Positions 1 through 13,400 of a stretch of 64,000 bases of DNA are shown piece after piece. The notes under the pieces were generated by a model. That model saw nothing but the letters and a program-made list of their open reading frames with translations, ran no database searches and was not told the DNA's origin. The stretch's first letter is position 1; every line of letters starts with the position of its first letter. The stretch spans positions 4,712,001-4,776,000 of the forward strand of contig NC_060105.1 in the NCBI RefSeq assembly GCF_021155765.1, written 5' to 3'. Origin of the DNA: Diprion similis. Taxonomy: Eukaryota > Arthropoda > Insecta > Hymenoptera > Diprionidae. A program made the translations under genes and the position numbers.

Positions 1-1
1 A

Positions 2-841
2 ATGACTTATGATTTTGCAAAAGAAATTATTGCTAAAATGAGCACTGCGTTATATGCAATTGAGAGTATGACCTACATGACGACTGGATTGATTGATGAG
101 TACAAAGACCAAAACTGCAGTGTAGAAAGTGCCATTGTTGCAGCTTACTCGATGAATGAATGTGTACATCAAATTTTAGAGGGACTGAAATTGCTTGGTA
201 GGCAAACTTACCTTAAGGATAGTCCGTATGAACGAATTTATCTGGATGCCCTCGGATTAGTGTTATACAATGAATCGAGTATAGATTTACATACATATAT
301 AGCTATAATGGGTCTTCATCACTCAGGGTTGATTAATTCTCATACTATTCAAAAGTACAGGAATCCATTCATGTTTCCTGCATTCATGTTCAGAGAAGCA
401 TTTTGGTCAAGCGGTGTGCCAGACCTCGCTTTGGATGAACATCTGCACCCGTCTCTCCAAGTCTCCGCAAAATTGCTTCAGGCTGCAGTTCACTGGTTGC
501 ACGAATCGACGGAAAAAATGCTGATTACACATGGGACAAAAGTTAGCGATGCTCATATGGAATTACACAGGCTAGCCAACATGGCGATAGACGTTTACAT
601 GATGACTGCAGCTCTGGGCAGAGCATCGCGCTCCTATTGCATCGGCCTCGCACTCTCGGACAAGGAGATTGTTATGGTACACAGTATTTGCTGGAATGCC
701 CACAGGAGAGTGAAGAAAAATAATGAGGAAATAAATTTAGGAGATGAAGGAAACTGCGATGATTTGTACAGAATAATTGCAAAAAAAATGTTCGCACAGC
801 ATGGATACTTCCCTGAACATCCTCTTAAAAAGAATTTCTGA
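2..841 (+). CDS. ACAD9/Enigma-like acyl-CoA dehydrogenase family protein, 3' part only
   Basis: The gene is cut by the left window edge; what remains is one open terminal exon of about 279 residues ending in TGA at 839-841. It matches the C-terminal half of the ACAD9/VLCAD group: the ESMTYMTTGL helix, the SPYERIYLDA stretch, the YIAIMGLHHSG segment, and the C-terminal extension typical of ACAD9 and VLCAD (HPSLQVSAKLL, LGRASRSYCIGLAL). Active members are mitochondrial flavoproteins oxidising long-chain acyl-CoA; ACAD9 also helps assemble respiratory complex I. The catalytic base, the Glu of the family motif FEGTNE, aligns with Asn at residue 90 of this fragment (YNESS). The GGxGY stretch is also changed (GRQTY). 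This resembles Drosophila Enigma, described as a non-canonical family member, so a non-enzymatic role is likely but inferred. The true start lies upstream of the window. Confidence 0.8.
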   Translation: MTYDFAKEIIAKMSTALYAIESMTYMTTGLIDEYKDQNCSVESAIVAAYSMNECVHQILEGLKLLGRQTYLKDSPYERIYLDALGLVLYNESSIDLHTYIAIMGLHHSGLINSHTIQKYRNPFMFPAFMFREAFWSSGVPDLALDEHLHPSLQVSAKLLQAAVHWLHESTEKMLITHGTKVSDAHMELHRLANMAIDVYMMTAALGRASRSYCIGLALSDKEIVMVHSICWNAHRRVKKNNEEINLGDEGNCDDLYRIIAKKMFAQHGYFPEHPLKKNF

Positions 842-2030
842 AAAGGTTAAAAGTTTGAAAATGAATCATTGTAGGCATGATTTAAGAACTTATATTAGAG
901 GGACAAAATAAGTGATCGGCTAATCACCTTCTCCCACTTGCAGCATGTGGTGTGACTACTTGAAATGTTGTATACTGTACATTACCCATTTACATATTTA
1001 TTTTATATTTACTTAACAAGCTTCATTTGATTTAATAAATATTAGTATATATGAAACTTTTGCACATCTTTCATATTAACTATCATCAGAATTGTCTCAG
1101 AAGAATCGATGTCAAATTACAAACAGTAAATTCGATGTCAAAGGTGATTATTGTAGAATATTTTTATTTTACCCAGAATGGTAGATGCAAAATAAAGAAG
1201 TAATTGTTTTATTGGAGGTATTTTTAATAATGAACACTTGGTACAGGTTATAGAATATCACGTTACCAAGATAATTTTGTCCTTCAACAAATAAACTAAT
1301 CAACAGATATATTCATTGTATACCTATGTACATACATTTGAACTTAACCTTATACACTGTTGTATACATTTTAAATAGCTTTCGTTTTCTCAATTTGAAA
1401 GGAATTTCAGAGATGGAAGATAAATTAGATTTAATTTTCATTAAACTGACTAGACCTTATCCTAAAATTACTAGAATAATTTAAAATATCTTTTCACTCT
1501 TCTCGTTGTGGACTCGTGTTGTAGATTTTCTACGAAATATTCATCAGTAACACTGGAAAATTTACTAACTATTGCTTGTCAAAGTTACGCTGGTGTGTAG
1601 CTATGAATGAATCTGATAGATCCGTCGATTACAATTAACTTTCATTGCCAACTTTTAAAAAACCCATTGGTATCTGCATAGTCAATGAAAAGACTTTTAG
1701 CTACTACTAGCATTAAACAATTACATGTAGTTGTTCTGATTTATATTTGTGTATATATGTCATCTGAATAGTACATAGTAGATGCTTGTTTGAAGAATAA
1801 CATTCTAACAAGCAAAAGATACTGAATCTTGTTTCAGGAACATTTATGGCTAGAGGTAGGGTTCGTGAGCGGACCACAGATTACCCTTGACTTAAATTAC
1901 CTTTGCTATTCGGTAGCAGTTCTATTAGGTATATACCGAGTATTGGACGGTATCTCCTAGAAAGTTAACTGGATATTTTACCTAGTGTACGTTTTTAAAA
2001 TATTGTTCTCAGTCAGACCTCTTTCGAAAA
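842..2030. other. Convergent intergenic spacer with 3' UTRs
   Basis: No coding exon is seen. The stretch lies between the stop of the ACAD9-like gene and the stop of the PDCD2L gene on the other strand, so it should hold both 3' UTRs. AATAAA-type signals occur near 1034 and 1192 on the + strand. AT-rich, with no repeat recognised. Confidence 0.6.
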
Positions 2031-3826
2031 TTAACTTAACTTTTCTGGTAGCACAATAACTGTCTCATCTCTGTATATATCTGTTGAGGACCAACAGCTG
2101 TGCGAACAAGTGTATATTAAAACTGTCCCAAACTCAATCTGGAAATCTTGATCCTGTTGAGTGGCCAATTTTAGTTTTGGTATCACAGTCGGTAATATTT
2201 GTAATTCAAATGTCATCTCTTCTCCACAATGCTTGCATCTACCGACACCCCCTGACATTGGGTATGGTAGCAACACAGCATTATTATCTCGTGAGTACCT
2301 GAAACAGTGATAAATAAGTATATCTTTACAGATTTGTTACGTAATTTTTTATTTGGTATAAAAAGAGCTCAGCAATGAAATCGAGAAAGTAATGAATGGA
2401 CAACTTGAGAGAAGATACGATTTTTACTAAGGAAAACTTGTAGATAAAACTCTTTTCCTAAGGCAATTTGCCGGGACGTTAAAGTAAACATATTGATTAC
2501 CATTTTTTGCATAAACAATACCTGAGAATCTGTCCAGGATTCATCTGTAGCCTAGACATAAAATCATGGAACATTTCGTCTCCATGAACTGGAATTCCTT
2601 TTTCATATTTTTCTAGAGCACTATCCGTCGCCTTGCCAGCTCCAGATTCAACGGGAGAAGTAGGAATGGAGTCAGGGTTAGATTGTTGATATTCAAGAAG
2701 TAAATCACGAACATGCTGTGGCACGTGAGAGTTGCAATCTTCCTCTTCAACAAAGACAAATATTTCTGCGAATGTCAGGCAAACGTCATCTTTTGATTCC
2801 ACATGCTGCACGGGCAGGGGTGTGACTTCGTGCAGTAGACTAATCAGATCGTGTTGCGGCTTTGTCGGTGTATCAATGCAGATTACTTCATTTTCTTCAC
2901 CTTCTATCTCGGCAGAAGCATGAGGCGAATCCAATCTTCCTACTGCTCCACCTCCACCGATTGTAGGACTTTCTATACCTGTAGGGCTACAATTAACACA
3001 TTTTCACTCGAAATTATCATACCAGTGAAATTAAAAGCACTACTTACATCTACGTCTGAACATATTTAATAAATTTCTGAACAAACCTGTTGGCATTAGG
3101 GTCGTCAACATGCAGCTTTGAAAAATCATTACTAAAATCTTGATCCAAGCTCTTGTTCCATGAAGAAAGATTAAATTGCTTTTGATTAAATGCTACGTTA
3201 TTTCCATTCTGCTCTGTCATATTGTCATTCGAATCATTTCCCCAGTCATCTGCATCAGACAACCAGTTTGTCGCTGAATCTGCTCGAACGCTACTACTAG
3301 CTGAAGCATTTATGCTAGTCGTATCTTCGATTGATTGTACTCGAATGCAAGTCCAGCTTTCATTCTGGTTCCAACAGTTTGGATTAATGCACGTGAATAT
3401 GTACAGCGTACGGTGGTACTTGGAGTTCTCTAAAGGCGCATAGACTTGCAGGGCTAACAATTGTTGCAGACCACAGAGGCTGCATCGAGGTGATGAATCT
3501 GACGTTTTGCTGGAGTGCCAATCCTGCAGGTTGCGGTGAAAATTCGTTAGCTTTACATGAAAGACATTAAACGCAGGAGTATATACTCAATTCATTCAGG
3601 CAAAAATAATCAGGCATTAAATTAATGTTTTCATTTTGTTTGTTTATAAAAAATGACTTTGGAAGAATATAGATTGCTAGTAAGTATAATTCTTAATAAA
3701 TTGCGGAATGCTCACCGGTTTACCGCCGATTTTATTTGTTGTAAAATTCACGAGACAGCGATACTTTTCTGTAACACATTCATCTTCGTATCCCAAATAA
3801 ACTTTCCCGTGTATATTGCGAGCCAT
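2031..3826 (-). CDS. PDCD2L: Programmed cell death protein 2-like (PDCD2L / Trus)
   Basis: Four exons on the minus strand: 3826-3716, 3523-3087, 2986-2522 and 2298-2031, all with GT-AG borders and consistent phases, giving 426 residues. The start, MARNIHGKVYLGYEDE, is a typical PDCD2-family N-terminus. A Cys-rich zinc-binding part follows in exon 2 (CSLCGLQQL, CINPNCW, SWTCIR). A long acidic and serine-rich middle leads to the family's C-terminal domain: YEKGIPVHGDEMFHDFMSRL, QILRYSRD, then a second Cys set (CKHCGEE, CSHSCW). PDCD2 and PDCD2L proteins act in 40S ribosomal subunit maturation and export; the Drosophila orthologue is trus. The exon 3 acceptor was set at TTGTAG next to 2986 because the nearer ACAG would shift the frame. 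The gene is divergent with the methyltransferase gene at 4793. It is somewhat longer than vertebrate PDCD2L, mainly in the linker. Confidence 0.9.
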
Positions 3827-4792
3827 TTTTAACAAATAAATTGATTCCTCTGGAAGACTATAAACTGAAGGTAAGTCAGTTTAACAATTAACAGGGATAC
3901 TTTCTGTCAATAATTATAAAACACACTGACAATTCCATCGTTGTGTGTTACGTGCGTTGCGCGTATTTAACACCGCGCCTGCGCCTGCACAAGGTGTATT
4001 GATTTCTGGATACATTGTCCTGGAGAAAATGTCGCAAATGTGCATACATACACACCACGGAGTAGAATACACATAGCATACATGAATCCAAGCGATGGTC
4101 GTGAGACTTCTAAGGGCCGGCGCCTAGCAATGGATACGCACGAGACGAAAAAGATAGAGTCATAGAACTCATAGAGTTAATCTATCTTCTTCGGAGTTAA
4201 ATTTAACTTAAAGAGAGAAAATATTGTACGAATATTTATACAACATTATACAAAACGGCTACCAAATATGCGTGGCATGGAAATTTCTATGAGCAAGTCA
4301 TTCACTTGTTTCACGGTCCTTCGCATTTCCGATTACCCACAATTCCGCACATACGCCATACAACTTGTTGACTGCTGTCACGCGAAAGTAACACGTGCTC
4401 GGTAAAATGACGTTATACCAAGTATTTAGTTCCCTGTTAACCGCACATTGCTCACTGATAATCGTTCTCCATTTCAGAGTTGAATTGTAGATTGAATTTA
4501 CCCGCAGAAGTACTTACAGTCTTTCATGAAATGTGGTTACAGGTTAAGCATGTTCCTGCATCCACTCAATCTCAGTATCTTCCAAATTGCTTACTGACTA
4601 ACTATATTGAAATGTTATTTTCCCTATTGTTGCCTTTTCGCTGTAAAAACATCACTCACATTGTATAAATCTTTTCTTAAATCGCGGGTAGTTCTTAATT
4701 AAATTTCTAATCATGAGCGAATTCTCGTTGACATTATATGATTGTTAACAAAGCCGAATCTTTCCACAGGTATTGGTGATTGAAATTCTGCA
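3827..4792. promoter_or_regulatory. Shared upstream region of PDCD2L and VCPKMT
   Basis: A 966 bp spacer between two divergent start codons, so it must carry both promoters and 5' leaders. The part next to PDCD2L (about 3950-4170) is more GC-rich, as insect housekeeping promoters often are. A splice-acceptor-like CATTTCAG near 4476 could mark a 5' UTR exon of the rightward gene. No convincing TATA box or long open frame is present. Confidence 0.45.
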
Positions 4793-5776
4793 ATGGCCAA
4801 TGAGAACGACGTTTTTACACGTGAGTTTGAAGTGGAAAGTCGAAAAGTTACGTTGACATTATATCAAAAAGAAGTAGGCGACGTTAGTTGTGTTGTATGG
4901 GATGCTTCGATAGTTTTGGCCAAGTATCTTGACGTATTATGCAGTGAGAACAGACTAGGAAAAGACTGGCTTGTTGGTAAAAAAGTACTGGAATTGGGTG
5001 CAGGTCTCGGATGTGTCGGAATGACCGCTGCATGTCTTGGGTATGACATTACTGATTAGATTCTCGTATATGATCGTCTCATGGATAAAAACAAGGCTTT
5101 GCTGCTTTGTTTTGTGATACATTAGTTATAATCATTCCAGGGCTGAAGTTGTTCTTACAGACCTTGCCAATGTACTGCCAGCACTGAATAATAATATTGA
5201 AATGAACAAAGATGTGTGGAAACGATCTGGTGGATCTGCTAGAGCTGAAGAACTTGATTGGAGTAAACACCCTGTTGTAGATTTTAAGCCTGAAATTGTC
5301 TTACTGGCAGATTGTGTGTATTACACAGAGGTAAAGACTTATCAACAGCTGAAAATAACGTATAACTGTTTTAAAAAAGACAATAGATACTTACAAATTC
5401 AATGCTTGCATTATATAATTGCCCTGAGATTGAGTATTCAAGTTCTAAGTACTCTACTATCGGTAGGGTACCTTATCGTTGCATAATTTTGTGAAATTGT
5501 GTTCATATTTATTATAAATTTCAGTCAATAGAACCACTCCTTGATATGCTAAAAAGGCTGTGTGAAGCTACAAATGACACATATGCATTACTCGCACAGG
5601 AAGAAAGAGACACACCAAATCAGAAACCAGTTTGGAGCCAATTTGTTGAAGCAATTAAGAAGAAGTTTAAAATTACTCCAATAATGTTGTCAGAACAACA
5701 CCCCACCTACTCTAGTCGTGACATACGTGTGCTTAAACTGACGCTACCGTCGAAGGACAAGAAAGACATTCAGTAA
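4793..5776 (+). CDS. VCPKMT: VCP lysine methyltransferase (METTL21D family)
   Basis: Three exons, 4793-5040, 5141-5330 and 5525-5776, join in phase to 229 residues, the same length I recall for the human protein. It is a class I SAM-dependent methyltransferase of the METTL21 group. VVWDASIVLAKYL precedes the SAM-binding motif I, VLELGAGLGCVG (about residue 65 on). The acidic TDLANVLPALNNNI follows at the start of exon 2, and LADCVYY carries the D-x-x-Y-Y signature of this group. METTL21D trimethylates a lysine of the AAA ATPase VCP/p97; that substrate is inferred from family membership. The start codon is the first in-frame ATG, just after an AG-rich site at 4770 that could be a leader acceptor. 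Next gene downstream is rod, same strand, 1.7 kb away. Confidence 0.9.
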
Positions 5777-7451
5777 TCAAGTAAAGGTAGCTTATATCAA
5801 TGTCAATATGGCATGATGAAATATGCACCAAAATAATGAATTGAACATTAATTTATTTCTCACGTCGTATTTGTAAATTGTATGCTTGATAAGGAGAAAT
5901 TATCACATAGAAATCATGGTAATACAATTTGATTTATGGATATTTTCAACATACAGTAACTATCTCAAATTTATAATAATGTAACGTATCTATTTTAGAG
6001 CTTTGGATAACATATTATTAACGTATTTTTATGACTGCATGATGAAGTGGTCAGTGCCTAAAATATTCAAGATTCATAGAGTCTGATTGTGTTATCTGAA
6101 AAGTTTCATAATGTGATTGGTCATCTACGTAATGTCCCATTGGTAATGGCCATAATTTTGAAATACCTTTAAATCTCAGGAATATGTTTTACAAATTACT
6201 TATGGCTCTAGTTATAAAATTTTAATATTTCCCCAATTCTTTATTATTTATATCTGAACTTAGGGAATTGAATCTCAGTAGCAGTGTAACGCACTGAGAA
6301 GTTGCCCATGCCTGAATGAGACAAGAACATTCATTTATCGAATTAGAAATTGTTTTGTCATAGAGGATTAACATTTGAGTTAAGATCAGTATGAATGAAA
6401 AGTTCGTCTTCCGTATTCAGTCAACGATTGCATGTAAAACTACATTTGCAGGTGCTACACATGCCCTTACATCCGCATCACCGTCACTTTCTAGTAATTG
6501 CATTTGCAATTGCTTGTACAATTCGAAGGTGGTATTGACCTCCAAATTTTTCTTGCTCCCATTCAACTTCTATAAATTAATAATGATTGTAATCAGTGAA
6601 CGTTGTAATATTCGCAACTGACTTTATCATTTATTTTCGCTTGAGCTTTGGTTTTTTGTACTGCACTTCCAAGTTGTTACCACCTTTTTCGTTCCGATTT
6701 TGTTGAAATTACAAACATTGTAATTTATTGTTGCTAAATTTAACATTTAGGACCCTGTAAAATACAAAATCGTATTTGTACATTTTTTTGTAGGCTCAGA
6801 GGAAGGTCGACCTTTACTTTGACCGAAACATCAGCAAATTTAAACAAACAGTTTTGACCGTTAATTCCCATGAAGTTGTATTTTCGTCATTAATTCTACG
6901 GTGGAAAAAAATTTACACGTGAAATGTTTCAGTAATTTTTTACACAGTATCATTTAAAAGTTGGCTAATTGTAGAGCTGCAGGCTGACTCTGCATTACCG
7001 ACATGGGGTGCGTTCCGAAATTAGCTGGTAGCGCTAAAGACTTCATAAGGCAAAAACAAAGCTGCCCACGAACCACTGAACTCTATACATACCGAACTCT
7101 GCAACGCAAAAGAGATAAAAAATTGTTGACAACATTAGGAGAACGACACTTCGGTATCAACATGGCTACCTGTTTCGAATATAGTTAGACGAAAAATAGT
7201 CTGCGCCATGATGTGCGCGTTTTGTCCAATAACAAATAAAGATTTGTAAAACGGAGTATAGATTACTGTTGATATATTTGAAATGGGCTTTATACCATCT
7301 TGTCGAAATTCAAACTTCATCAACGGTCTGCTTGACAAGAGTTTTTAAAAGTTTACTTTCAGTGATTTCATTGGTAATATTTACTGGAGTGACCAATTTA
7401 GTGAAGAGATAAGTTTTTTTGAAAACCTTCTCGGCCCTACTGAACAAAACT
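5777..7451. other. Intergenic spacer between VCPKMT and rod
   Basis: AT-rich, no supported gene. Two short open stretches (6391-6621 and 7003-7188) have no recognisable protein family, splice context or codon bias and were not called. The right end must contain the rod promoter. A short palindrome, AAGGTCGACCTT, occurs near 6805. Confidence 0.5.
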
Positions 7452-10400
7452 ATGGCTCTGTGGAACAAGGTATCCGCAGGATTTGATACTGAAGATGAAA
7501 CCGTCAATTTTGGAATCAGCCGAACAGTGGCAGAGAGCTCTGATTCTGTTTACGAAACAATTACGCTTGCCACTATCGAAGCAGATGACGAGGTTATCGA
7601 TTCATTATTTATTTTTAAATGCGCTTAATAAAAAATGAATTTCTTGGTAAGCTTTTGTGTAATAATTATTCTATTTGTTTAGGTCATCGAGAATCCACGG
7701 GTTATTGCATCTATACAGAACTCTACACTATGCATAGCGGTAGACAAGTCGATTATCATTTTTGATAGTAATACAGCCCAAGGAATAAGAGTATGTATCG
7801 GGTTTGATTCTCTGATAACGTCGTATCGTCTCTCAAAGAACTCTTCTTTTCTCTTCGTCACTTCAACTAATGGAACTCTATGTTGTTTGAATCTGGAAGC
7901 TGGTGGGCGATTGGTTTTCTTCAGGTACATATTTTACTTCCAAGAATTATGGAATGCGATCCTTTCTGTGTCTTTATTACCATAGCTATTCACGGAGAAC
8001 CACAAAAAGATATGAGGATGCACGTACAGCCACAGAGTTTTTTTAAACATATGTATACATTTTTTAAAACTACATACACCATCAAACCTAATAAGCTCGT
8101 TAATTTCTTCAGGAATGTTATTCAGGATCACCATATGCCAGATGAAGTTATATTGAACATTTTTTTCCAAGTCAGTTCAAACGCTGCGCCAGATTTATTA
8201 CTCATTTCTTCTAAAGGACACATTTACAAGTATGAATTAATACATTATGTCCACTAATTCATCCTATAGTTGTTATTGATTTTCACATTTTCATACAAAC
8301 TCTTCTGATTCACTTGATATAGTGATTGTTTAGCATACACACATCTATTTCTAGAATGTCAGGGTTCACTGAGGAAGTCATGAATTCTGTACTTGATGTG
8401 GATGATATTGGAAGGCTTGAAGAACTTACACGGAACGTTCAGTGTTCTCCATTGTTCAGAGAAAACAACCCTCAAGAAGTAATGCAATGTATTATTCAAT
8501 TCAAGTAGATAGTTTTTTCAAATGTAACATGTTACTACAGGAACTTGAATTTATTTTGAATTTCAGGTGATATTTAGCAAAATTGGTGTTTTGTATGAAA
8601 AACAGTCGGTAGTTATGATTCGTAGCAACCTGTTATCTATTTGGCCAAGCGGGAGTTCTTGTTCATTGAATGCTTTACCTTACAAATATGTCAAATTACA
8701 ATGTTTCAAACATACTAGGTGAGATGTATTTTTTAATACTAGCTCATAACTATAGGTACTCAAAAGCTATGATTTTTATAAAATAATCTCAGATTTTCAA
8801 CTCTGTTCGATAATCGAAATTTTTCATTTTTTTCTTTCTCAACTCTAGATTATTACTATGTCTACGTACAGACGGAGCGATAAATATTGTCTGTTCCTCA
8901 ACGCTTCTTGCAAAAAAAGTTTGGGACGGACATGCATCGGACATAGAAATTGTTGAAGATCAGGCCAATTGTCCGATTCGAATTCTCATTCTCTTAACGG
9001 CAGAAGCAGGCAGTGCTACTACATTTATGCAGCTTGTTTCGTTTCCTGGTAAGAACTGCCTGAAGAAATTCTCAGATATTAAATTTATCACTAGTCTAAA
9101 ATTGTACTGTATTTAAAATACTTTCAGGTTTTGAAGTCAAATTCAATCTTGAAGTTCCAACAATGACCTATTTGGTCAGTTTAGATAGCACTACTATGGA
9201 TGAAATAATTTTCTTAGAAGGAGCCAGCAAGATTTCATCAGTTATCGACACCATTAAAATAAAAGTAGTGGAAGATAAACTGCCAGAGCTTCGTATGCAG
9301 AGATTATTGAAGCGTGGCAAATATGATGAGGCTGAAAGTTTTGCCAAGCGGTTTCACCTGAGTTTGAATGCAATTCACTGCGCTAGGGCCACTGTACTTT
9401 CACAGCAGTTGTATTCTGCCACAGATTACAGCGTCAGATCAAATGTATTGAAAGAATTATTCAATACTCTTGATAAAATTGAGAACGTTGAAGATATTTT
9501 CAAATATTGTCACAACACTAGCACTTCTGACATTGAGCATGCCAAGCAGCTGATCTCGTACGCGCAACATCGGTTGATGACAGATGCAGAGGTAATCATA
9601 CCCATAGGTATAAAGGAATTAGAGTTGTTTTATGGAAGATTTTCTTCACCCGTTGTACTAACGAATTATTTTTCAGAAAAAAAGTGATGTTCTGATAGCT
9701 GAATACCTGTTTATCCTGAACAGTACTTTACTCAGAATTGAAACTTATGAAATGATTCAACAAACTAGAGAAAATACTATCACATGTAGCAACGAAGATA
9801 TCGGGAATTGGCCCCAGTTTTTTGAAGCAGATTTATTTAATATGTGTAAAAGTTACCTCATGAATGTAAGTTCTTACAAAAAATACCTTCATTTGGCACC
9901 TCGTGTGCTTCTACATTCCGTGTTTAGCTCAGTAAGTTTAATCAGATTAAAAATACAATAAAATATTGATATGTTGCCAGAGTGAATTGAAAGTTGCAGC
10001 TCTGATATGGGTACGACATTGGTGTACTTTAGCAGAATTTGTGACCACAGAAGTTGTTAGAGACATGTTGGAGATAATTCCGGATGGGCTGCTCCAGCAC
10101 GAGTTATGGCCATGGCTGCTTCACTTCGTGCCTTCAATTTTATCCGTTTTTCCCGATGGTTTGACAGAAATAATTACATGGGGATACAAACGGGCGAAAT
10201 TATTTCAAAAATATGATCAAAGTAACTGGCCAAAGAATGGACTCGATTTCTGTAAAAGCTTTATGAAGCTGCTCAATCTTGAAAAATCTCAATCGTTTTC
10301 ACTATTAAATGAACAGTACACGACTGAACATTCACCATTACAACATCTAACTGAGGTTATTCAAGCCTTGACTGATTTGATGGAACTCAAAAAGAATCAC

Positions 10401-13400
10401 AGGTTTATGTATATGCATAATATAACGCTATTAATATTATTTTGTAGTCGTATCACTAGCGACTTGTATGTCAGCAGTATAATTTGAAACCACTAAAAAA
10501 ATAATTGTTTAATGCATTCATTTTAGATTAATTGTAGAAATCAAAGCATATATGGGAGAGCCCATAGAAGTAGCACATTTGTTGTTGAACAAAGTTTATC
10601 CCCAAGAAGTCGGTCATTTCATTGAAAGCTTTCTACATCAATACATGCTTAATCATTCGTTAAAGAATGATTATGTATTGATACTCTATATTCAGGTGTG
10701 TGTTGTATTTTGCGTGTGAAAATAGGACATGTGATCATTAATATCTTATCATATTTCAATTTATGGTGTAGAAAACATTGAAATCCACAAAAGAATGGTG
10801 GTATTGGGAAGAGGCTCCGTGGGAACAAAAGATAGCTAGTGTCGTTGCTTGTATACACAATGTAGAGGTAAATTATTCATAAAACTGTCGGTAATTTACA
10901 TACAACTAAATCTATATATCAGTGGTAAATTATTGTACTTTTATAGAGTCGATTGCAACAAGTTGTGGATGTATTGAAGAAAGCGTCAGTACCATGGAGT
11001 CCTACAATACTGGCATTAGTTGATGCTAGCAGCTCCATTAAGCATCCTCTGGTTTCTGCTATAAGAAATGAACGGAATTCAGTTGCGTTAAAAGTGATAT
11101 TAAAGAAATATGGCTATCAACATATAGGTGTCACAGACGTAAGTATAAAATCTTTCTTTCTTGTTATGTGGCGTTAAAATTCTGGTTATTATGCGACTTG
11201 GAATTTGCTTCCAATTTCAGGCATTAACCCAATATATAGTGAAACAAAACCGTGATGGAATGCTCGAAGATTTATTGGAAGTCACGAAAAATAATCAGCG
11301 GTTCAAGACTCAAGCTCTTTCTTTCTGCCTCAATTTCTTTTTGAACGAAGGGTATGTTTGAAACTTTGTATGATCATAATTCGAATATTAGTTTCTTGAA
11401 AATAAATGAAGTGAGTTTTTGCTTATTTTGTTAAAAATTTGTAGTGACCTGATGCAAACGATGTACATTCTAAATAATCTGTCTTGTGATGATGCAGCAT
11501 ATTGTTGTAACCAAGTTATAAATTACATAAGCATTTGTCTGAGATTCCAGGTAATTTGTTTTAATAATTTCGTATAATCTCTCTCTTAAGTTCTCGATAT
11601 TATTTTTCTGTTTTATGCAAATTCCATAAGCAGTCCCCAAATTATGGGCAACATGACTTATCAATTTGTCTGTAATGATTTCAGCTTTGGTAATTACAAT
11701 TTTATGACTTTCAAATCTTTGCTAATTTTTTTCAGGAAGTGAACAATAGTGCCGACTACTACGCAGAAGTGATATCCTCAGTTCAAGACAAGTTGAGAAA
11801 TATTCCAGTATCTACGCCTAATTTTGACAGATTCATGCGTGACGATATCTTGATCACTGCTTCTGAATTAAAGTCTATATGTCTTCTGCGTAAAGAATTT
11901 GGACTAGTTGTAACCTTAACGGAATACCAGACTGAACGTGAAATCATTCTACAAAACTACCTGAAACAGTTGTGCAGTGGTAAGCATTTTGGGGTGATTT
12001 ATGTATATATCCTTGTTCATGTTTAATAATTAATTTTGTGCTCCCAGAATCAGATAATAAAACATTATCCGGATGGTCTGTGTATAAGAGAGCTGTGAGG
12101 GTAGCGGATCTTTTAGAATTACCACGAATTCTAGCGATATGTTTGTTACTTGAGATTGGGCGCAATATAGAAGTACTCAAGTTTTATATCGAGTAAGCAG
12201 AATAGTTCATAAAAAGTATCATGTTACTAATATATTTGTAAAATGTGTCAAAAAATGTTTCTTGAAAACAATAATGTTATTTATCAGGGCAGTTAAAGAG
12301 GTTGGTTCCTTCCCTGCCAAAGAATGTCATTACGTGAAGAGATTATGTCAAACTTGTATATTTGATTTGAAAATCGAAGAGTTGAGAATAATATGCGGTC
12401 TGAAACACATCTTGACATCCGCTTTGGACAATTGTACAATCGGTTTGTATCTCGCTGTTTACTTCTCTATTACTTTCTGGCAATCTTAGACTACTCACAT
12501 TCCAACCACTTTGTTGTACTTCAGGAGAATTGCCCGGGATATTACTATCGACGATCTGGAGTAATATGAGTTCCAACTTAACTAGGAATCTATACATTGA
12601 CGGAACAGATATGAGAAATGAAATAGCTGATAAACTTAAGTGGAGATTATACAAAATTTATACAGACTCTGCAATGTGTTCCAACGAAATGATGTTACCA
12701 TTCTTCGTGGAAGCATTTCAACTTTATCTATCCTGTATGTATAGTCCAAATCATTATACTATTCAGTATTTATTCATATTTTATTCACCATTTCGAGTTG
12801 TGAAAGAACGCATTACTGACTGACGGAAGGTTGTCAAAATTTTTTAAACACATATTATTATTTACGCAAACTGTGTATCCTAAGTATGATTATTATATTA
12901 TCTGATACTTCAATTTTATATCAATATAAGAAGGAAACATATATTTTCAGATCAAAGGCGGTATACTGGCCCGACTGGTTTGGCTGAGGTGTGTATCTGA
13001 AATATATTTCAACAGAGAAGAACGGGATTGAAAATTTACTGAACATTAGACAAATTTCAACTAGGCTGAACAACACGATTCGTTTAGAAAAGAACTACAA
13101 GTAATGATTTTTAATATTTCAGAAAGATTGCTCAGATGAATTCATTAGTCTAGTAAACAAAGTGAAAACTATCCCGAAGGAATGTTACGACCTTTTTTTA
13201 CTTCAGATTTTAAATAATTTAGTATCCCATTGCTCTTCCGTAACCACTGTTAAAGACGAGGTTGTCGTTGCTATTAAACCAGTTCGAGACAACTGCTTGC
13301 AGACATTACTGCACAAAATAATCAGTGCTCGTACATTGGATCTGCAGTCTGGCTTGTCTTGTCTTTACATGTTTTCGGAGCAAGATTCTCTCAAATGGTT

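Noticed and set aside
7003-7338. Short frames on both strands just upstream of rod
   Set aside because: No family, and they occupy the region that must hold the rod promoter and leader.
7880-8257. 125-codon open frame across rod exon 2, intron and exon 3
   Set aside because: It reads through a GT-AG intron in a different frame from exon 2. Splicing 7924 to 8113 restores a smooth Rod protein (RLVFFR joined to NVIQDHH).
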